A stretch of 64,000 nt of DNA from Hirudinaria manillensis. Lineage: Eukaryota > Annelida > Clitellata > Hirudinida > Hirudinidae. Under the pieces are notes generated by a model. It had not been told where the DNA came from and ran no database searches. It saw only the letters and a program-made list of their open reading frames with translations. The translations under genes were made by a program, and so were the position numbers. The DNA lies in assembly GCA_034509925.1 (NCBI GenBank), contig CM067531.1:2595001-2659000 (forward strand), read 5' to 3'. Positions 1 to 10,955 of this stretch are shown here, piece after piece. Within the stretch, counting starts at the first letter, position 1. Every line of letters starts with the position of its first letter.

Positions 1-785
1 CGTTTTTATAAAGGCTTATCGAATTCATGCATTCATTCACTCACTCATTCATCCATCCATCCATTCATAGTTTCAATTCATCATTCAATTAACCACTTTT
101 ATTAACATCGTCACTCTTAGCATCCTCATCGTCGTCGTCGTCGTCGGCACCATCATCGTCGTCATCGTCATCATCTCAGATATCTCCCATGGCTTCAAAA
201 CACCTGTTCATTAAGCAAATAAAGCTTTGATTACTTAATGGCAAATCCGATGATTGGCTGCTAAAAATAGAATCCAAACAAGAAACATTACTCGAAGTAA
301 AGAAGAAATCTAGCATTTAGTTTTAAGAAAATAATAAATTATACATAATTTAAATATTCAACGAGTGGGCTGTCGTAAATATATGTTAATGAACTGTTTA
401 ATATTCATAGTTTCCTTTTGATGGTGGCATTTGCTGGTAAAACCAGTCGTAAGAAGTCTATTTATGCTCTTCATTTAAATATTTCATCGTCTCAAAAGAT
501 GCGCCATAATATTTGCTATAAAAGTGAATCGCTAGCATGTCTTTCCCTCTTTGTGCACTGTTCTAACAATTCATGCTGAGACTTTGGAAACTGAATCTTA
601 TATTGACACTGAATTACGGCAACAGTTTTCAATATGGTCATAATTCACTGTTCTAACAATTCACAGTCTACAGCGTGCCATGCAACGTAATTCACCTCTT
701 AATTCAAAATTTACCGCGTAATAAACAATTCACCACTTAATTCACAATTCACGAATAATTAACGATTCACTTTTTCTTTGTTCCA
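1..785. other. AT-rich intergenic DNA, no gene recognised
   Basis: I see no open frame or RNA gene here. The stretch contains short TCA/TCG-rich microsatellite runs near 30-70 and 120-175. Near 640-770 the motif AATTCAC recurs irregularly. Confidence 0.6.
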
Positions 786-1084
786 GTAATTTCTTATCCA
801 GGAGTTAGACGACCAATCCGAATCGTCCCACGGCCATTCGGATCGTGATTGCATCCCTCTGCCATTCCCCGACTGGCGATTAAACCTGGTCAGACAATGC
901 CGACCGGTTTAGCCAGTGCAAACTTTGAGACCGACAGGGAAGATTAAAGGACTAGCCGGTTGGCATAAATTTTCCAATCGCCCGCGATTAAACGAGGAAT
1001 GCGATTTCTTTGACGAGGAGGTTATCAATTCAGTACTTCACGATTCTTCGTTTGTCCCGCTGAAAAGCAACTACGACGTGTCAG
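786..1084 (+). other. GC-richer island with exon-like boundaries (candidate exon)
   Basis: The island is clearly more GC-rich than its surroundings. It starts after a pyrimidine tract ending in CAG (about 768-785) and ends at a good splice donor, CAG|GTGAAG, at 1084/1085. From 913 to 1084 one frame is open, reading about 57 residues with mixed, protein-like composition (for example KIKGLAGWHKF and CDFFDEEVINS). All three frames are closed if the exon starts at 786. It could be an exon using an internal acceptor near 912, an untranslated exon, or a decayed fragment. I do not recognise the peptide. Confidence 0.25.
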
Positions 1085-1085
1085 G

Positions 1086-1330
1086 TGAAGTCTGTCTGTC
1101 TGTCTGTCCGTCCGCCTGTCTGTCTGTCTGTCTGTGAGAAGAGGTGTAGTTTGCGTTCCAATGTTTCTATGCTGTGGTTGCCATCGTCTGTATTGTTGTT
1201 GTTGTTGCTGCTGTGGTTTTTGTTGAATCTATGTCGCTGTTGTTGCTGCTGTGGTTTTTGTTGAATCTATGTCGCTGTTGTTGCTGTTGTTTCTGTGTTT
1301 TCATTTGTTTTTGTTGAGAGAGAGATGAAT
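1086..1330. repeat. (CTGT)n run followed by TTG-rich tandem duplication
   Basis: A CTGT-type microsatellite lies at about 1090-1135. It is followed by TTG/CTG-rich DNA (about 1195-1310) in which a block of roughly 48 bp containing TTTTTGTTGAATCTATGTCG occurs twice in tandem. No coding function is seen; the minus-strand Q/T-rich reading is a by-product of the repeat. Confidence 0.8.
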
Positions 1331-1715
1331 TCGCGTTGGTGTGAAATCTGAGGCCATCAATGATTGCTTTACACCTGTTCAATACATTTTAGAGATAAAT
1401 CTCCTTAAATGATTGCATCAATATCATCGTTCATACATTTTTATTAACGTATTTTTATTACTTTGAATTATTAAATAATTTATTGCAAATTAATAATGAC
1501 AAATAATTGTTAATTGTCATCAAATATGATTTTATGTCGTATTAAAATTTAAATTTTCTTCATTTAAATCCTAAAAGAAAAGAAAAATATTTCAGAAAAA
1601 CAATTTCACTCAATAGTCAGAGGACGAAAAAGTCCTGAATTTTTAAGGTCTTAAAATGCTCATTTAAAATCATAAATCTTTTCTGTTAAATTATTAATAT
1701 AATTTTTTAACATTT

Positions 1716-1875
<160 letters not shown>

Positions 1876-4849
1876 TCATCTCTAAATAAAGCATGTAATA
1901 TATTTATATTAATAATGTAATGAAATATAAGCCGAAATTTATACGTAATGTTTCCTTTTCAGTACAAAAATTGCAATACATTTCTCCATAATTTTATAAT
2001 ATCGTTGTGATAAATAATATTGAAATAATAAATATTTAATTGTGAATAATTGCAGTTTAATATTATTTTATTCATATTAATAAATATTTAATTCCGATTA
2101 TTTTGATCTTTTTTTTCATTTTTAAAACAAAACAAAAAGGAAAGTGAAATTGAGTTGGAAAGCATGAACAAACTCGTAAAAGGATTTTGTTGTTGTTGTG
2201 AACAACTCCATCGTCTTATTTGAACACAACAGAAACAACCAGACTTTCCAACAACAACAACATCAATATCAACAACATTACACAGATTGCAAACTAAGAA
2301 TAAAAACAATTTTCTCGAATTTGAGAGAAAAAAACAAAAGATTGATTTAAAAAAAAAAATTTTAAGAAAAAAATGTGGAGTTGACGACGACGTTGGAAAG
2401 CCCGATGGAATGACGGAAGGGTGAAGGATTGGATTTTAATCTCACTTCCATCTTAATGCGGAACAGTCACGTGACAAGGACTTGGATCAAGCGCGATCCA
2501 TGGCAAGCCAACCTCGGGATTATGGATGATAAATAAGTTCTATGTTTAATTATTGTCGTCGTTCTTGTTGTTGTTATTGTTGTTATTGTCGCTGTTGTTA
2601 CCGTTGTTGTTGTCGTTGTTACTGTTGTTGTTTTTTTATTTTAAAAGTATTAAAACGTTTTTCTGATTAAATTAAAATTTTTCTCCTTTAGGCATAAAAT
2701 TTCTTGTTTTTTGAAGTTGTTCCCAGTTGATGGAAACGAATTCGGAAACATTTTATGGAGTTTAAAATACGGAATTTATTTTAAAATGTTTTTAAAAACA
2801 AAAAACAAACAAACCAAAAACATCGACCAAGAACCTCAACAACTTTTCCAGATTCTTTTTTCCTTTTTCATTCTTCTTGTATGTGCCTCCCTTCATAATC
2901 TCCTACCTTTCAGACTTTTATTGCCTTTCGTATGACTTGGGACCAATATTTGTTTTTACTAGACTTGGCGGATGTGTTGGACGGACGGACCGATGGATGG
3001 ATGGATGGAAGGAAGGAATGATGGACCGATGGACAGGTGGATGGATGGATGGATAAATGGATAGATGGACGCAAAGGTTGAAGGTCTTCAATCGCAAGGA
3101 CAGCTCATCGAAGAAAAAGATTTTATCGGACAGATTCCAAATGTGTCACTCGATTCACGAACAAATACAATTCTCAAGATATTTTCATTCGCTCGAATTA
3201 TTTTTTTTTAAATTATTAAAATTATTATGATTATTATTATTATTCACAAACACAAGAAAAAATGTCAACAAATTTTCTTTCCTCGAGAAGAGGAAGAAGA
3301 AGAAGAAAAAAAAACTAATTTAAATCTCATGTTCATCGAAGCGTGGAGGTTGTCATGGCAAAACCAGCGGGGCCCTCAATATCGCTCAAACTGGATTCAA
3401 GTGCGCAGAAAAGGGAAACATTTTCCAGGGTTTCTCCGGCGAACCACCAACGCCGGAGATGCGACGCTCCGTTGCAGAGCTTATTCTCATGCTTCGTGAT
3501 TGAATGATACGCTCCAATGACCAGCCTGCCAATCAACCCGCTCTACGCCTCTCGTCTCGAATCGCTTCCAAGTTGTTCAATAATCACTTTCCAGGGAAAC
3601 TGCTTATCATTGCCTGCCTCATCTGCTTCTCATCATCGGGTAGATGCTGATGGATGGTGGGTGGAGGATGGGTAGATGTTGGGTGGATGATGGGCGGAGG
3701 ATGGGCAGATGCTGGGTAGAGGTTGGGTAGATGCTGGGTCATCATCTGTAAACAAACAGCAATAATTATCAGGACTACCGCAGCGATTCACAGCGACGAA
3801 CAAATAGCGAAAATAATAATAATAATAATAAATAATAATAATAATATATTCCATGCGGAATGTGTACTAATAGTATAATAATTATTTTAAACGACGACAA
3901 CTTAAAATATAATCCGCTCGTCTGAATCGTTTCAACCGATTTTGATTTCCTAAAACAGCGGGACAACGCTGCAGACTATTTTTAATTATTCCCAACGCCA
4001 CCACCACCATCATCATCATCACCATCGTAATCATCATCATCACCAATGGAATTTTGCACTTTTTGAACCTAGATATCCAATTGGTAGACCCTTTGAACAC
4101 CCTTATGTGAGCACAGAAAGTCAGAGTTCCTCGTCCGTGAGAAAATATACAATTATAATTTAAAATAAGTAATTATAATTTAAAGTAAATAATTATAATT
4201 TAAAACTTTACATTTCATTTAAAAAACGCTCCACATTGTCCTTCGTTAATGTGTGCAATTTCGGGGATTTCTGATGTTTTTACTTTTAATTCTCACAAAA
4301 TGTTTATTTATTTTTAACAAATAAATTTGATAAATCTGTAAATCCAATGAGTTTTACTACATCCCACAAAAAATTGATCCTTAAAGACATTGCAAAAGCT
4401 ATCCTCCGATCCAACGTTTTGTTAGAGAATCTTTCTCCTGACAAAGGTGGGATTGAATCACGAGCGAGTTTATATAAATACATTAGTAGCCTAGCATAGC
4501 ACTACCCTGTCTCTACCCAATCTCTACCCATCATCCACCCAACTGCTTCCGAAGTCTGCTCCAAATCTATTTAGCCAAATGAACTCATCAGATTCCAATT
4601 TAAAAACTCACGAATATAAAATGAAATGCAACCGATAAAACATTTAGGTTCATAATTGAACAAATATTATTCAAAATCGTCAGAAATTTATTGAAAATTT
4701 CTGAATATAAATGTTAGAAAAATAAAAAAAGTTTTTTTTTGTAATTGAAAATCAATTCTGGGAAAGAAGGTTTTGTTGACGTTAGAGATTATGGAATTAA
4801 CGCGGTCAATTTGTTTGCACGGCATTAAGATTTCCATAATTATGCAAGT

Positions 4850-4850
<1 letters not shown>
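1876..4850. other. Intergenic DNA with simple repeats
   Basis: No recognisable gene. Contents include a TTG-rich run (about 2550-2635), an ATGG/GATG-type microsatellite (about 2985-3065), a GGGTAGATG-type minisatellite (3641-3740), an ATC-rich run (about 4000-4045), and three tandem copies of an AATTATAATTTAAA-type unit (4149-4206). Short open frames, such as those near 3320-3500, have no motif I know. Confidence 0.6.
3641..3740. repeat. Degenerate GGGTAGATGCTG-type minisatellite
   Basis: Imperfect tandem units built on GATGGGTAGATGCTGGGT. Units vary in length, so copy number is hard to fix by eye. Confidence 0.7.
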
Positions 4851-4985
<135 letters not shown>

Positions 4986-5636
4986 TCACTTAGATGCATC
5001 ACGTTGCAGTCCATTCACAGGTGCAAATGGTCCTCTTAAAACTGGAATGAAATTGTAGTAAGGCGACCAATGAATGAATCAATTTGTCCACCTTTCACCG
5101 CTGAGAATGGGTCCTCACAGGGTGAGTTCGGGGCCAAATGAGGGCCATTTCGGCCCCCCTCGGACACGCGAGAAACCCACAAAGGTCTGAATGAAGCGAC
5201 GATCCCAAGTCCTAAAAGTCTAGACTTTATGAATTTTATTTCTTCTGGAGAAAAATTATGATAACTTTAAGCTGTAATTTCGAGTCTCCAATTTTGTGCC
5301 TGGAAGTTATTTACTTAACTGAATTTTAAATTTATTAATCGTAAAGATATTATTTAGAGCGATTATTTTAATGATTTGTTGCTAAATTGCTTTTAAATGC
5401 ATTTTTTCGGCGTTCCAAAGCAGACGATTCAATCACTTCGAAGTGGAATGAAAATTAATCCTGGAAGATTTCTTTTGCCCTTGAAGTTTTTTTAAAATTA
5501 TTTTTACAAATATATTTTTAATTTATTATTTTTAATTATATTTAATTAAATTAATATATTTTAATAATTATAAATTACAAATAATTCATTTGTGCAACAA
5601 TAATAACTGAGTTTATATCTGAATAGATATTGAAGT

Positions 5637-5860
5637 TTTACCGACAACAACAAAGTTTAATTTATGCAACAACAATTTTAATTTATGCAACAACGTTTTT
5701 AATTTATGCGACAACAATTTTAATTTATGCGACAACAATTTTAATTTATGCAACAACATTTTTAATTTATGCGACAACATTTTTAATTTATACAACAACA
5801 TTTTTAATTTATGCGACAACATTTTTAATTTATACAAGAACATTTTTAATTTATGCAACT
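5637..5860. repeat. 22-bp AT-rich minisatellite
   Basis: About ten tandem units of roughly 22 bp, consensus TTTTTAATTTATGCAACAAC, with A/G and G/A variants. Because a few units are near multiples of three together with neighbours, both strands show repetitive open frames (ATTFLIY on plus, HKLKML on minus). These look like products of the repeat, not a gene. Confidence 0.9.
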
Positions 5861-5965
5861 TTGTGTCCACAATGTCTGATCCTCGAATTGATAAAAAATA
5901 ACTTTAATTCTAATCTGAACTTCGTTGTCATGACTTCAGAAATCCTTAAAAAACTGGGAACATAC

Positions 5966-6018
5966 AAGGTGTATTGTATAAATGTATTGTATAAATATAT
6001 TGTATAAATGTATTGTAT
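5966..6018. repeat. TGTATTGTATAAA minisatellite, left part
   Basis: Units of about 13 bp, TGTATTGTATAAA with variants. The array stops abruptly at the left end of the LTR element and resumes on its right side (7818-7926), so the element landed inside the array. Confidence 0.85.
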
Positions 6019-6316
6019 TGTTGGATCCCTAGATCCAATAAATTGAATAATATTTAAAATTATATTGCCGATTAATTATTTTAATAATTAATTAAATTTA
6101 GTGGCAATATAATTTGAGAATTAAATTGGTGCTATTCAGACTCTTTGGTTATGTACCTTTGACAAATGGATTTATATCGGAAAGTAGAGCGAGAGAATTA
6201 GAGAACAGCAGATTTCAAGACTTAATCAATTAAGCATTTTACATCTTCCAAGCCATCTGACAACTTTCAATAAACCTGCCCTTCTATAATTAGTTTGAGG
6301 ACCCTGGGTTATTACA
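6019..6316 (+). repeat. 5' LTR
   Basis: 298 bp, TG...CA ended, containing AATAAA-like and A/T-rich sequence. I find one visible mismatch against the 3' LTR (G at 6300 versus A at 7801), which implies a recent insertion. Confidence 0.92.
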
Positions 6317-6317
6317 T

Positions 6318-6334
6318 TGGTGTCAGGAGTTGGA
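6318..6334 (+). promoter_or_regulatory. Putative tRNA primer-binding site
   Basis: TGGTGTCAGGAGTTGGA lies one base after the 5' LTR. A TGG start is expected for a PBS complementary to the CCA end of a tRNA. The matching tRNA was not determined. Confidence 0.65.
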
Positions 6335-6397
6335 TTTAGAGTTAAAGGGTATCCAAAAGTAACTAAAGTAGAAGCTTGTTTAGTTGAAAAGTGAACG

Positions 6398-7558
6398 ATG
6401 CCGAAGTACTTGGATGAATTGTACGTGCCTCGATTGAGACAAGAATTGAGAGATCGTGGCCTGGATTGCAAAGGCACGAAAGCTGAGATACGAGAACGAC
6501 TTGGGGCATGGCTGACAGAGAATGGCCATGACCCGGAGGAATACGAATTCGAGTCTGAATATCGTAAGTTGCTGAGAGAATTAGCAGAGGATTTGAGGGA
6601 GTGTATTAGGAGTATTAGGGGCGATTTGAAAGGCACAGCGGTTCCGCGTCAGGATGCCTCTTTGGTTTCTGGTGGAAACTCTACTGAGAAGAGTTCTGAT
6701 GTTCCAAGTACCGTTTCTGGCAGCATTGGGATGGAGTCATTAGAAGGCACATCCAACCACAGTGCGTGCGTGTCTCCAGAAACTCTGTGCGTGATGGCAG
6801 ACTTAGAGAACTCGATGTTGGAGCCCATAGAGTTACCAGATCAGGTCGAGTCGTCAGCAGGGCCCAGAGAGCTCACGGAGGTTTTAGTGGAGCAAGTGGA
6901 ACTTTCGGAGGAGCCTGTGGGATTGCCGGTGGATCATGTGGAGTTGTTGGTGCAGCCCGAGGAGTTACTGATGAGTCACGTGGAGTTGCCGGTGGAGCGC
7001 ACGGATTTGATGGTGGAACAAGTAGAGTCTACAGAACAGCCAATGGATTTCCCGACAGAGTCTGCGAAGTTATTAGTACCGCCCGAGGAGTCACCGATGA
7101 AGGACATTGAGTTACCAGTGAAGCACACGGATTTGATGGTGGAACAAGTAGAGTCTACAGAACAGCCCATGGATTTACCAGCGGATGTTTCGGCTCCATT
7201 GGAAATAACAGAAGGGAGTGCTCGGGATTTCAGGAGAGTGCCTAGCATGGAAAGTGGAGCAGGTGATCCTGAGGAGAGTCTGGGATCTGGCGACATCGTG
7301 GAGCAGGAGAGTGTGCATAGAAATGGCGATGTTCCGCGGCTGAAACTTGCGGGACGCAGAAGTAAAAGGGAGGAGACAGAAATCCCAGAAGATGACAAAG
7401 CAAATGGATCTGGGATTTGCAGCCATGAGATTGTTGGAAGATCGGATCCTATTCCGAGAGTAAAAATGAAAATGGGAATAGATGTCTGTTCGGGACGAAC
7501 AGATTTAAGGAGGGGGCAGTGTTGGATCCCTAGATCCAATAAATTGAATAATATTTAA
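6398..7558 (+). CDS. Gag-like protein with N-terminal SAP domain
   Basis: The 386-residue ORF lies inside the LTR element. Residues about 5-40 form a SAP (SAF-A/B, Acinus, PIAS) helix-extension-helix motif: LYVPRLRQELRDRGLDCKG followed by TKAEIRERL. SAP domains bind DNA/RNA and are found in the gag region of some retroelements. Residues about 130-270 are acidic, with imperfect repeats built on VELPVE and VEQVESTEQPMD, the latter appearing twice almost unchanged. No zinc knuckle or enzymatic motif is visible. The frame runs through the purine tract and ends 39 bp inside the 3' LTR, so the LTR supplies the stop codon. Nearly intact LTRs and an unbroken frame suggest the copy may still be expressed; this is inference. 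Confidence 0.8.
   Translation: MPKYLDELYVPRLRQELRDRGLDCKGTKAEIRERLGAWLTENGHDPEEYEFESEYRKLLRELAEDLRECIRSIRGDLKGTAVPRQDASLVSGGNSTEKSSDVPSTVSGSIGMESLEGTSNHSACVSPETLCVMADLENSMLEPIELPDQVESSAGPRELTEVLVEQVELSEEPVGLPVDHVELLVQPEELLMSHVELPVERTDLMVEQVESTEQPMDFPTESAKLLVPPEESPMKDIELPVKHTDLMVEQVESTEQPMDLPADVSAPLEITEGSARDFRRVPSMESGAGDPEESLGSGDIVEQESVHRNGDVPRLKLAGRRSKREETEIPEDDKANGSGICSHEIVGRSDPIPRVKMKMGIDVCSGRTDLRRGQCWIPRSNKLNNI
7507..7519 (+). other. Polypurine tract
   Basis: AAGGAGGGGGCAG directly precedes the 3' LTR, in the place expected for plus-strand priming of an LTR retroelement. Confidence 0.75.
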
Positions 7559-7817
7559 AATTATATTGCCGATTAATTATTTTAATAATTAATTAAATTT
7601 AGTGGCAATATAATTTGAGAATTAAATTGGTGCTATTCAGACTCTTTGGTTATGTACCTTTGACAAATGGATTTATATCGGAAAGTAGAGCGAGAGAATT
7701 AGAGAACAGCAGATTTCAAGACTTAATCAATTAAGCATTTTACATCTTCCAAGCCATCTGACAACTTTCAATAAACCTGCCCTTCTATAATTAGTTTGAG
7801 AACCCTGGGTTATTACA
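7520..7817 (+). repeat. 3' LTR
   Basis: 298 bp, same length and ends as the 5' LTR, with a single visible difference (A at 7801). Confidence 0.92.
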
Positions 7818-7926
7818 GTATAAATATATTGTATAAATGTATTGTATATATGTATTGTATAAATGTATTGTATAAATGTATTGTATAAATGTATTGTATA
7901 AATGTATTGTATATATGTATTGTATA
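7818..7926. repeat. TGTATTGTATAAA minisatellite, right part
   Basis: Continuation of the 13-bp array that is interrupted by the LTR element. Variants include TGTATATA. Confidence 0.85.
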
Positions 7927-10865
7927 GAATCATCTTGCCTAACCTCCTATTATTTGTTATTATTTTTATTAGTTACTAAGATTCCATCGCTTCAACCTGT
8001 TTCACTTTGATCGAAAGTATTTATAATAATATATGTTAATAAACTGCTAAAAGGTTAATAATGTATTCATGTATTCATATTATGTTAATAAGTTATTAAT
8101 GATATGTTAATCGTCTGTCCGACCCTACGAGTCGCATAAGCGGCAATCAGCGCAGACACAACCGCCGATACAAGCAGACGACAAAGGCAAACATTCGACC
8201 ACCCGAGAGTCACGGTTGAATGAATCCAAGCGGCAGTCATCGGATGGCGCGGGAAAGCACTCCTAGGTTCTAATTGGCCACGCTTGATTGGACTTGAATT
8301 TTCACGAACCACGTTTGTTTGTTCGGAGGTGGAAACATCTTTGTTTCCTTCAAAAATTAAAAAAAAAACAAAAACAAAAAAAAAACTTTTCCTTGCATGG
8401 TTTTGTTATGCATTTTTGCATCATTTTATGATTATTTCTTTTAAAAATCTTTTGGTAATAGTAGTCTAACCGGAAATGGGTTAAAAGAGAAGCGGAATTC
8501 AGTCGGGGGAGGGCCCAAACTGAAGTGGACCAAAGCAGGACCGGAATAGAGCCGGAGCTCAACCAGAGGCGGAATGGACACTTTGAAAGACGCATTGAAT
8601 TGGCCAATTCTCGACTTCATAACAACAGTGATTTCACAGATAATTCACAAACAATTCACTTCAGCCGATTGAAGCAATTATTACAGATTTGTTATCATTA
8701 CAGCTGAAAGAATTCATCAGAAACGTAGACGGCTAGCCGATTATGTGGCTAGCGAATGAGTCAGTGAATTAGGACGCAAGTCTTAGTCGTCGTAAGAGAC
8801 ATTGTGGCTCATTTGCGTCGTAGGCTCCCGTGAGTTGAATTGATGGTCTCCTGAAACTTGACGTGACGAACTCTAAATCAGGATTTCCCACTTCGAAACT
8901 CAATTTAAATCCAGAATATTCCTGTTAGAATAATTCAGTACTACGAATTTGGGTAAACAAATGGCAGGAGATTTTCATGACAGCCCCTTCTAAAATTACC
9001 AGCCAATCAGCCACGGTCGCTGACATTTGCAAAGGTCAGTCCGCTCCGAGTTTCCCGCTCGTGATTTTGTTTTTTTGGGTAAAAAACAAATTTTAAACAA
9101 AACTCTGCAATTTCGATGCGAATTTGGGTCACAAAAAGATTAGAAATAAGATATTTATTTACAAAAAAGATACAAAAATTTATATATATTTTATAATATC
9201 TGCGTTGCGTCGTGAATATAATTCCACTGTGGAATAATTTTAAATTACAATTTCATTATTTTCTTTTAGAAAATATATCGAATCGATTTCAATTATTCTC
9301 GTCTTCGACATTTTTCAATAACTTTTCATTTTCAACAAACATTTTCTAAACGTCAAATGTATAAAAGCAAAACTGGATTTTTTAAAAATTCCCCAATTTC
9401 GGGAAATCCCAGGGGATTCCCATCCCAATGAGGGTGGAATGTTCCACAGGAATTGGGTTATTTTAAATATGGAAAATATTATTTAACTGAATTTAATTTT
9501 TAATTTAACTTAATTTGCATTTTATTTCCCTTTAGTTTATTTTATAACTTTATTCTCAAAATTTGGACGCATCTTTGTCGAGAGCCGTGATATTTATGCT
9601 TGCAATTATGGGGTTTTTAAGGGTTTTAATAAATTAATTAAAGTTTTAATAGAACTTTGTGACGTCCTCGTAACAATATTAAAAAATATTCACAGCATTT
9701 ATGAAGCAGTTTAAGCTTACTTAAGCCTGCTTTCTTAAGGAAGCTTACTTAAGCATGCTTCATGAAATCCAAATCTCAAAAGCAGGAACTTAAAGCTTCA
9801 AGTCGGAAATGGCGACTGATTCGATGACATGCTTCTTATCATTACTAGAATTAATTCAATTAATTACAACGGTTTTAATAACTTATTAAATAAATGATAA
9901 TAATAATAATAATATTTGAAAAAGATTCTTTATGATAATAAAATATTCCTATTTCCTTATTTAATATCTAAATTAAAATGGATGGTTTATAAATTTCGTT
10001 CATAATTTATTAAATTATTAAATGATATCAAAATAAATATTATTTATTTATATTAAAATTATTATTTTTAAAAATAAATTTAAATTTCCAACGAAATGGA
10101 TTCCGTCCCGCGTGTAGCTCTTTAATTTGTCCGAGAATTAAAAAAATGTTTGACGTGATGATGATGACGACGACGCCAGTGACGGTAATGATAGTGATAT
10201 TATAAAGCTCCAGCATTTCCAGTATAAATAAAAAATAATAATTTCGACTTAAAAACAGACCATTAAATTTAAATTTAATTTTAATTAACATTAAATATTA
10301 TTAAATTAAATTTTTATTTGCTTAAATATCGTTTAACAAAAAAATAACAAAATTAAACTTTTAAAACTGGAATTGAAAACCTGCTGTTAAAACCACTTCA
10401 GAAGAATTGACTCGCACTGAATGAAGGATTGAAGAATTGAAGAATTTGGAGGATTATATTTTACGTTTCCTTCAAAATCCTATTTGGAGTTCCACTGCTA
10501 CTTGGAAAGATTTGAACACGTCATCGTCATCATCATCGTCATCGTCATCATTATCATCATCGTCATCGACGTCGTCTTCATCATCATTACCGCCACCAGG
10601 TGGAATAAATAAACGAGCAGAAGTACCTGTCTTGGATTTCACTTTCTTTCTTTCTTTCTGTTTCTATCTCTCTATTCTCTCTCGAGAGAGGGAGAAAGGG
10701 AGAGAGAGAGGGGAAGGAGATTAAGACCGAGTACCTAGGAATGCATTGAAGCGTGAACATTATAATTCCACGTCTCAAGTCATGCATGGCAGAACTGGAA
10801 ATCCTGATTAGAGTCCGTTATGCGAACTTTCATTGAACGTATGGAAGAGTTTCCATCGCTCGAAG

Positions 10866-10955
10866 TGAATTGTTGCTGAATTAATTGTGAATTGTTGCTG
10901 AATTATTTGTGAATTGTTGCTGAATTAATTGTGAATTGTTGCTGAATTATTTGTG
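10866..10955. repeat. 26-bp minisatellite
   Basis: Four tandem copies of about 26 bp, GTGAATTGTTGCTGAATTAA with alternating ATT/TTT ends. Confidence 0.85.

Larger units (their letters stand above)
6019..7817 (+). mobile_element. Compact non-autonomous LTR retroelement with a gag-like SAP ORF (TR-GAG-like)
   Basis: Two 298-bp direct repeats start with TGTTGGATCC and end with TTACA (6019-6316 and 7520-7817). The element is flanked by the 4-bp duplication GTAT (6015-6018 and 7818-7821). A primer-binding-site-like sequence starting TGGTGTCAGGAG follows the 5' LTR, and a purine tract precedes the 3' LTR. The 1.2-kb interior codes for one gag-like protein. I see no protease, reverse transcriptase, RNase H or integrase. 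Mobilisation would therefore need enzymes from a related autonomous element, probably Ty3/gypsy-like given the TSD and PBS; that lineage is inference. Confidence 0.9.

Noticed and set aside
5613..6007. Repeat proteins HKLKML (minus) and ATTFLIY (plus)
   Set aside because: Both come from the 22-bp minisatellite and its flanks, with no start context, splice signals or known domain.
6226..6636. 136-codon minus-strand frame overlapping the 5' LTR
   Set aside because: Antisense to the LTR and SAP ORF; the same LTR part gives an equivalent short frame at 7727-7933, as expected from duplication.
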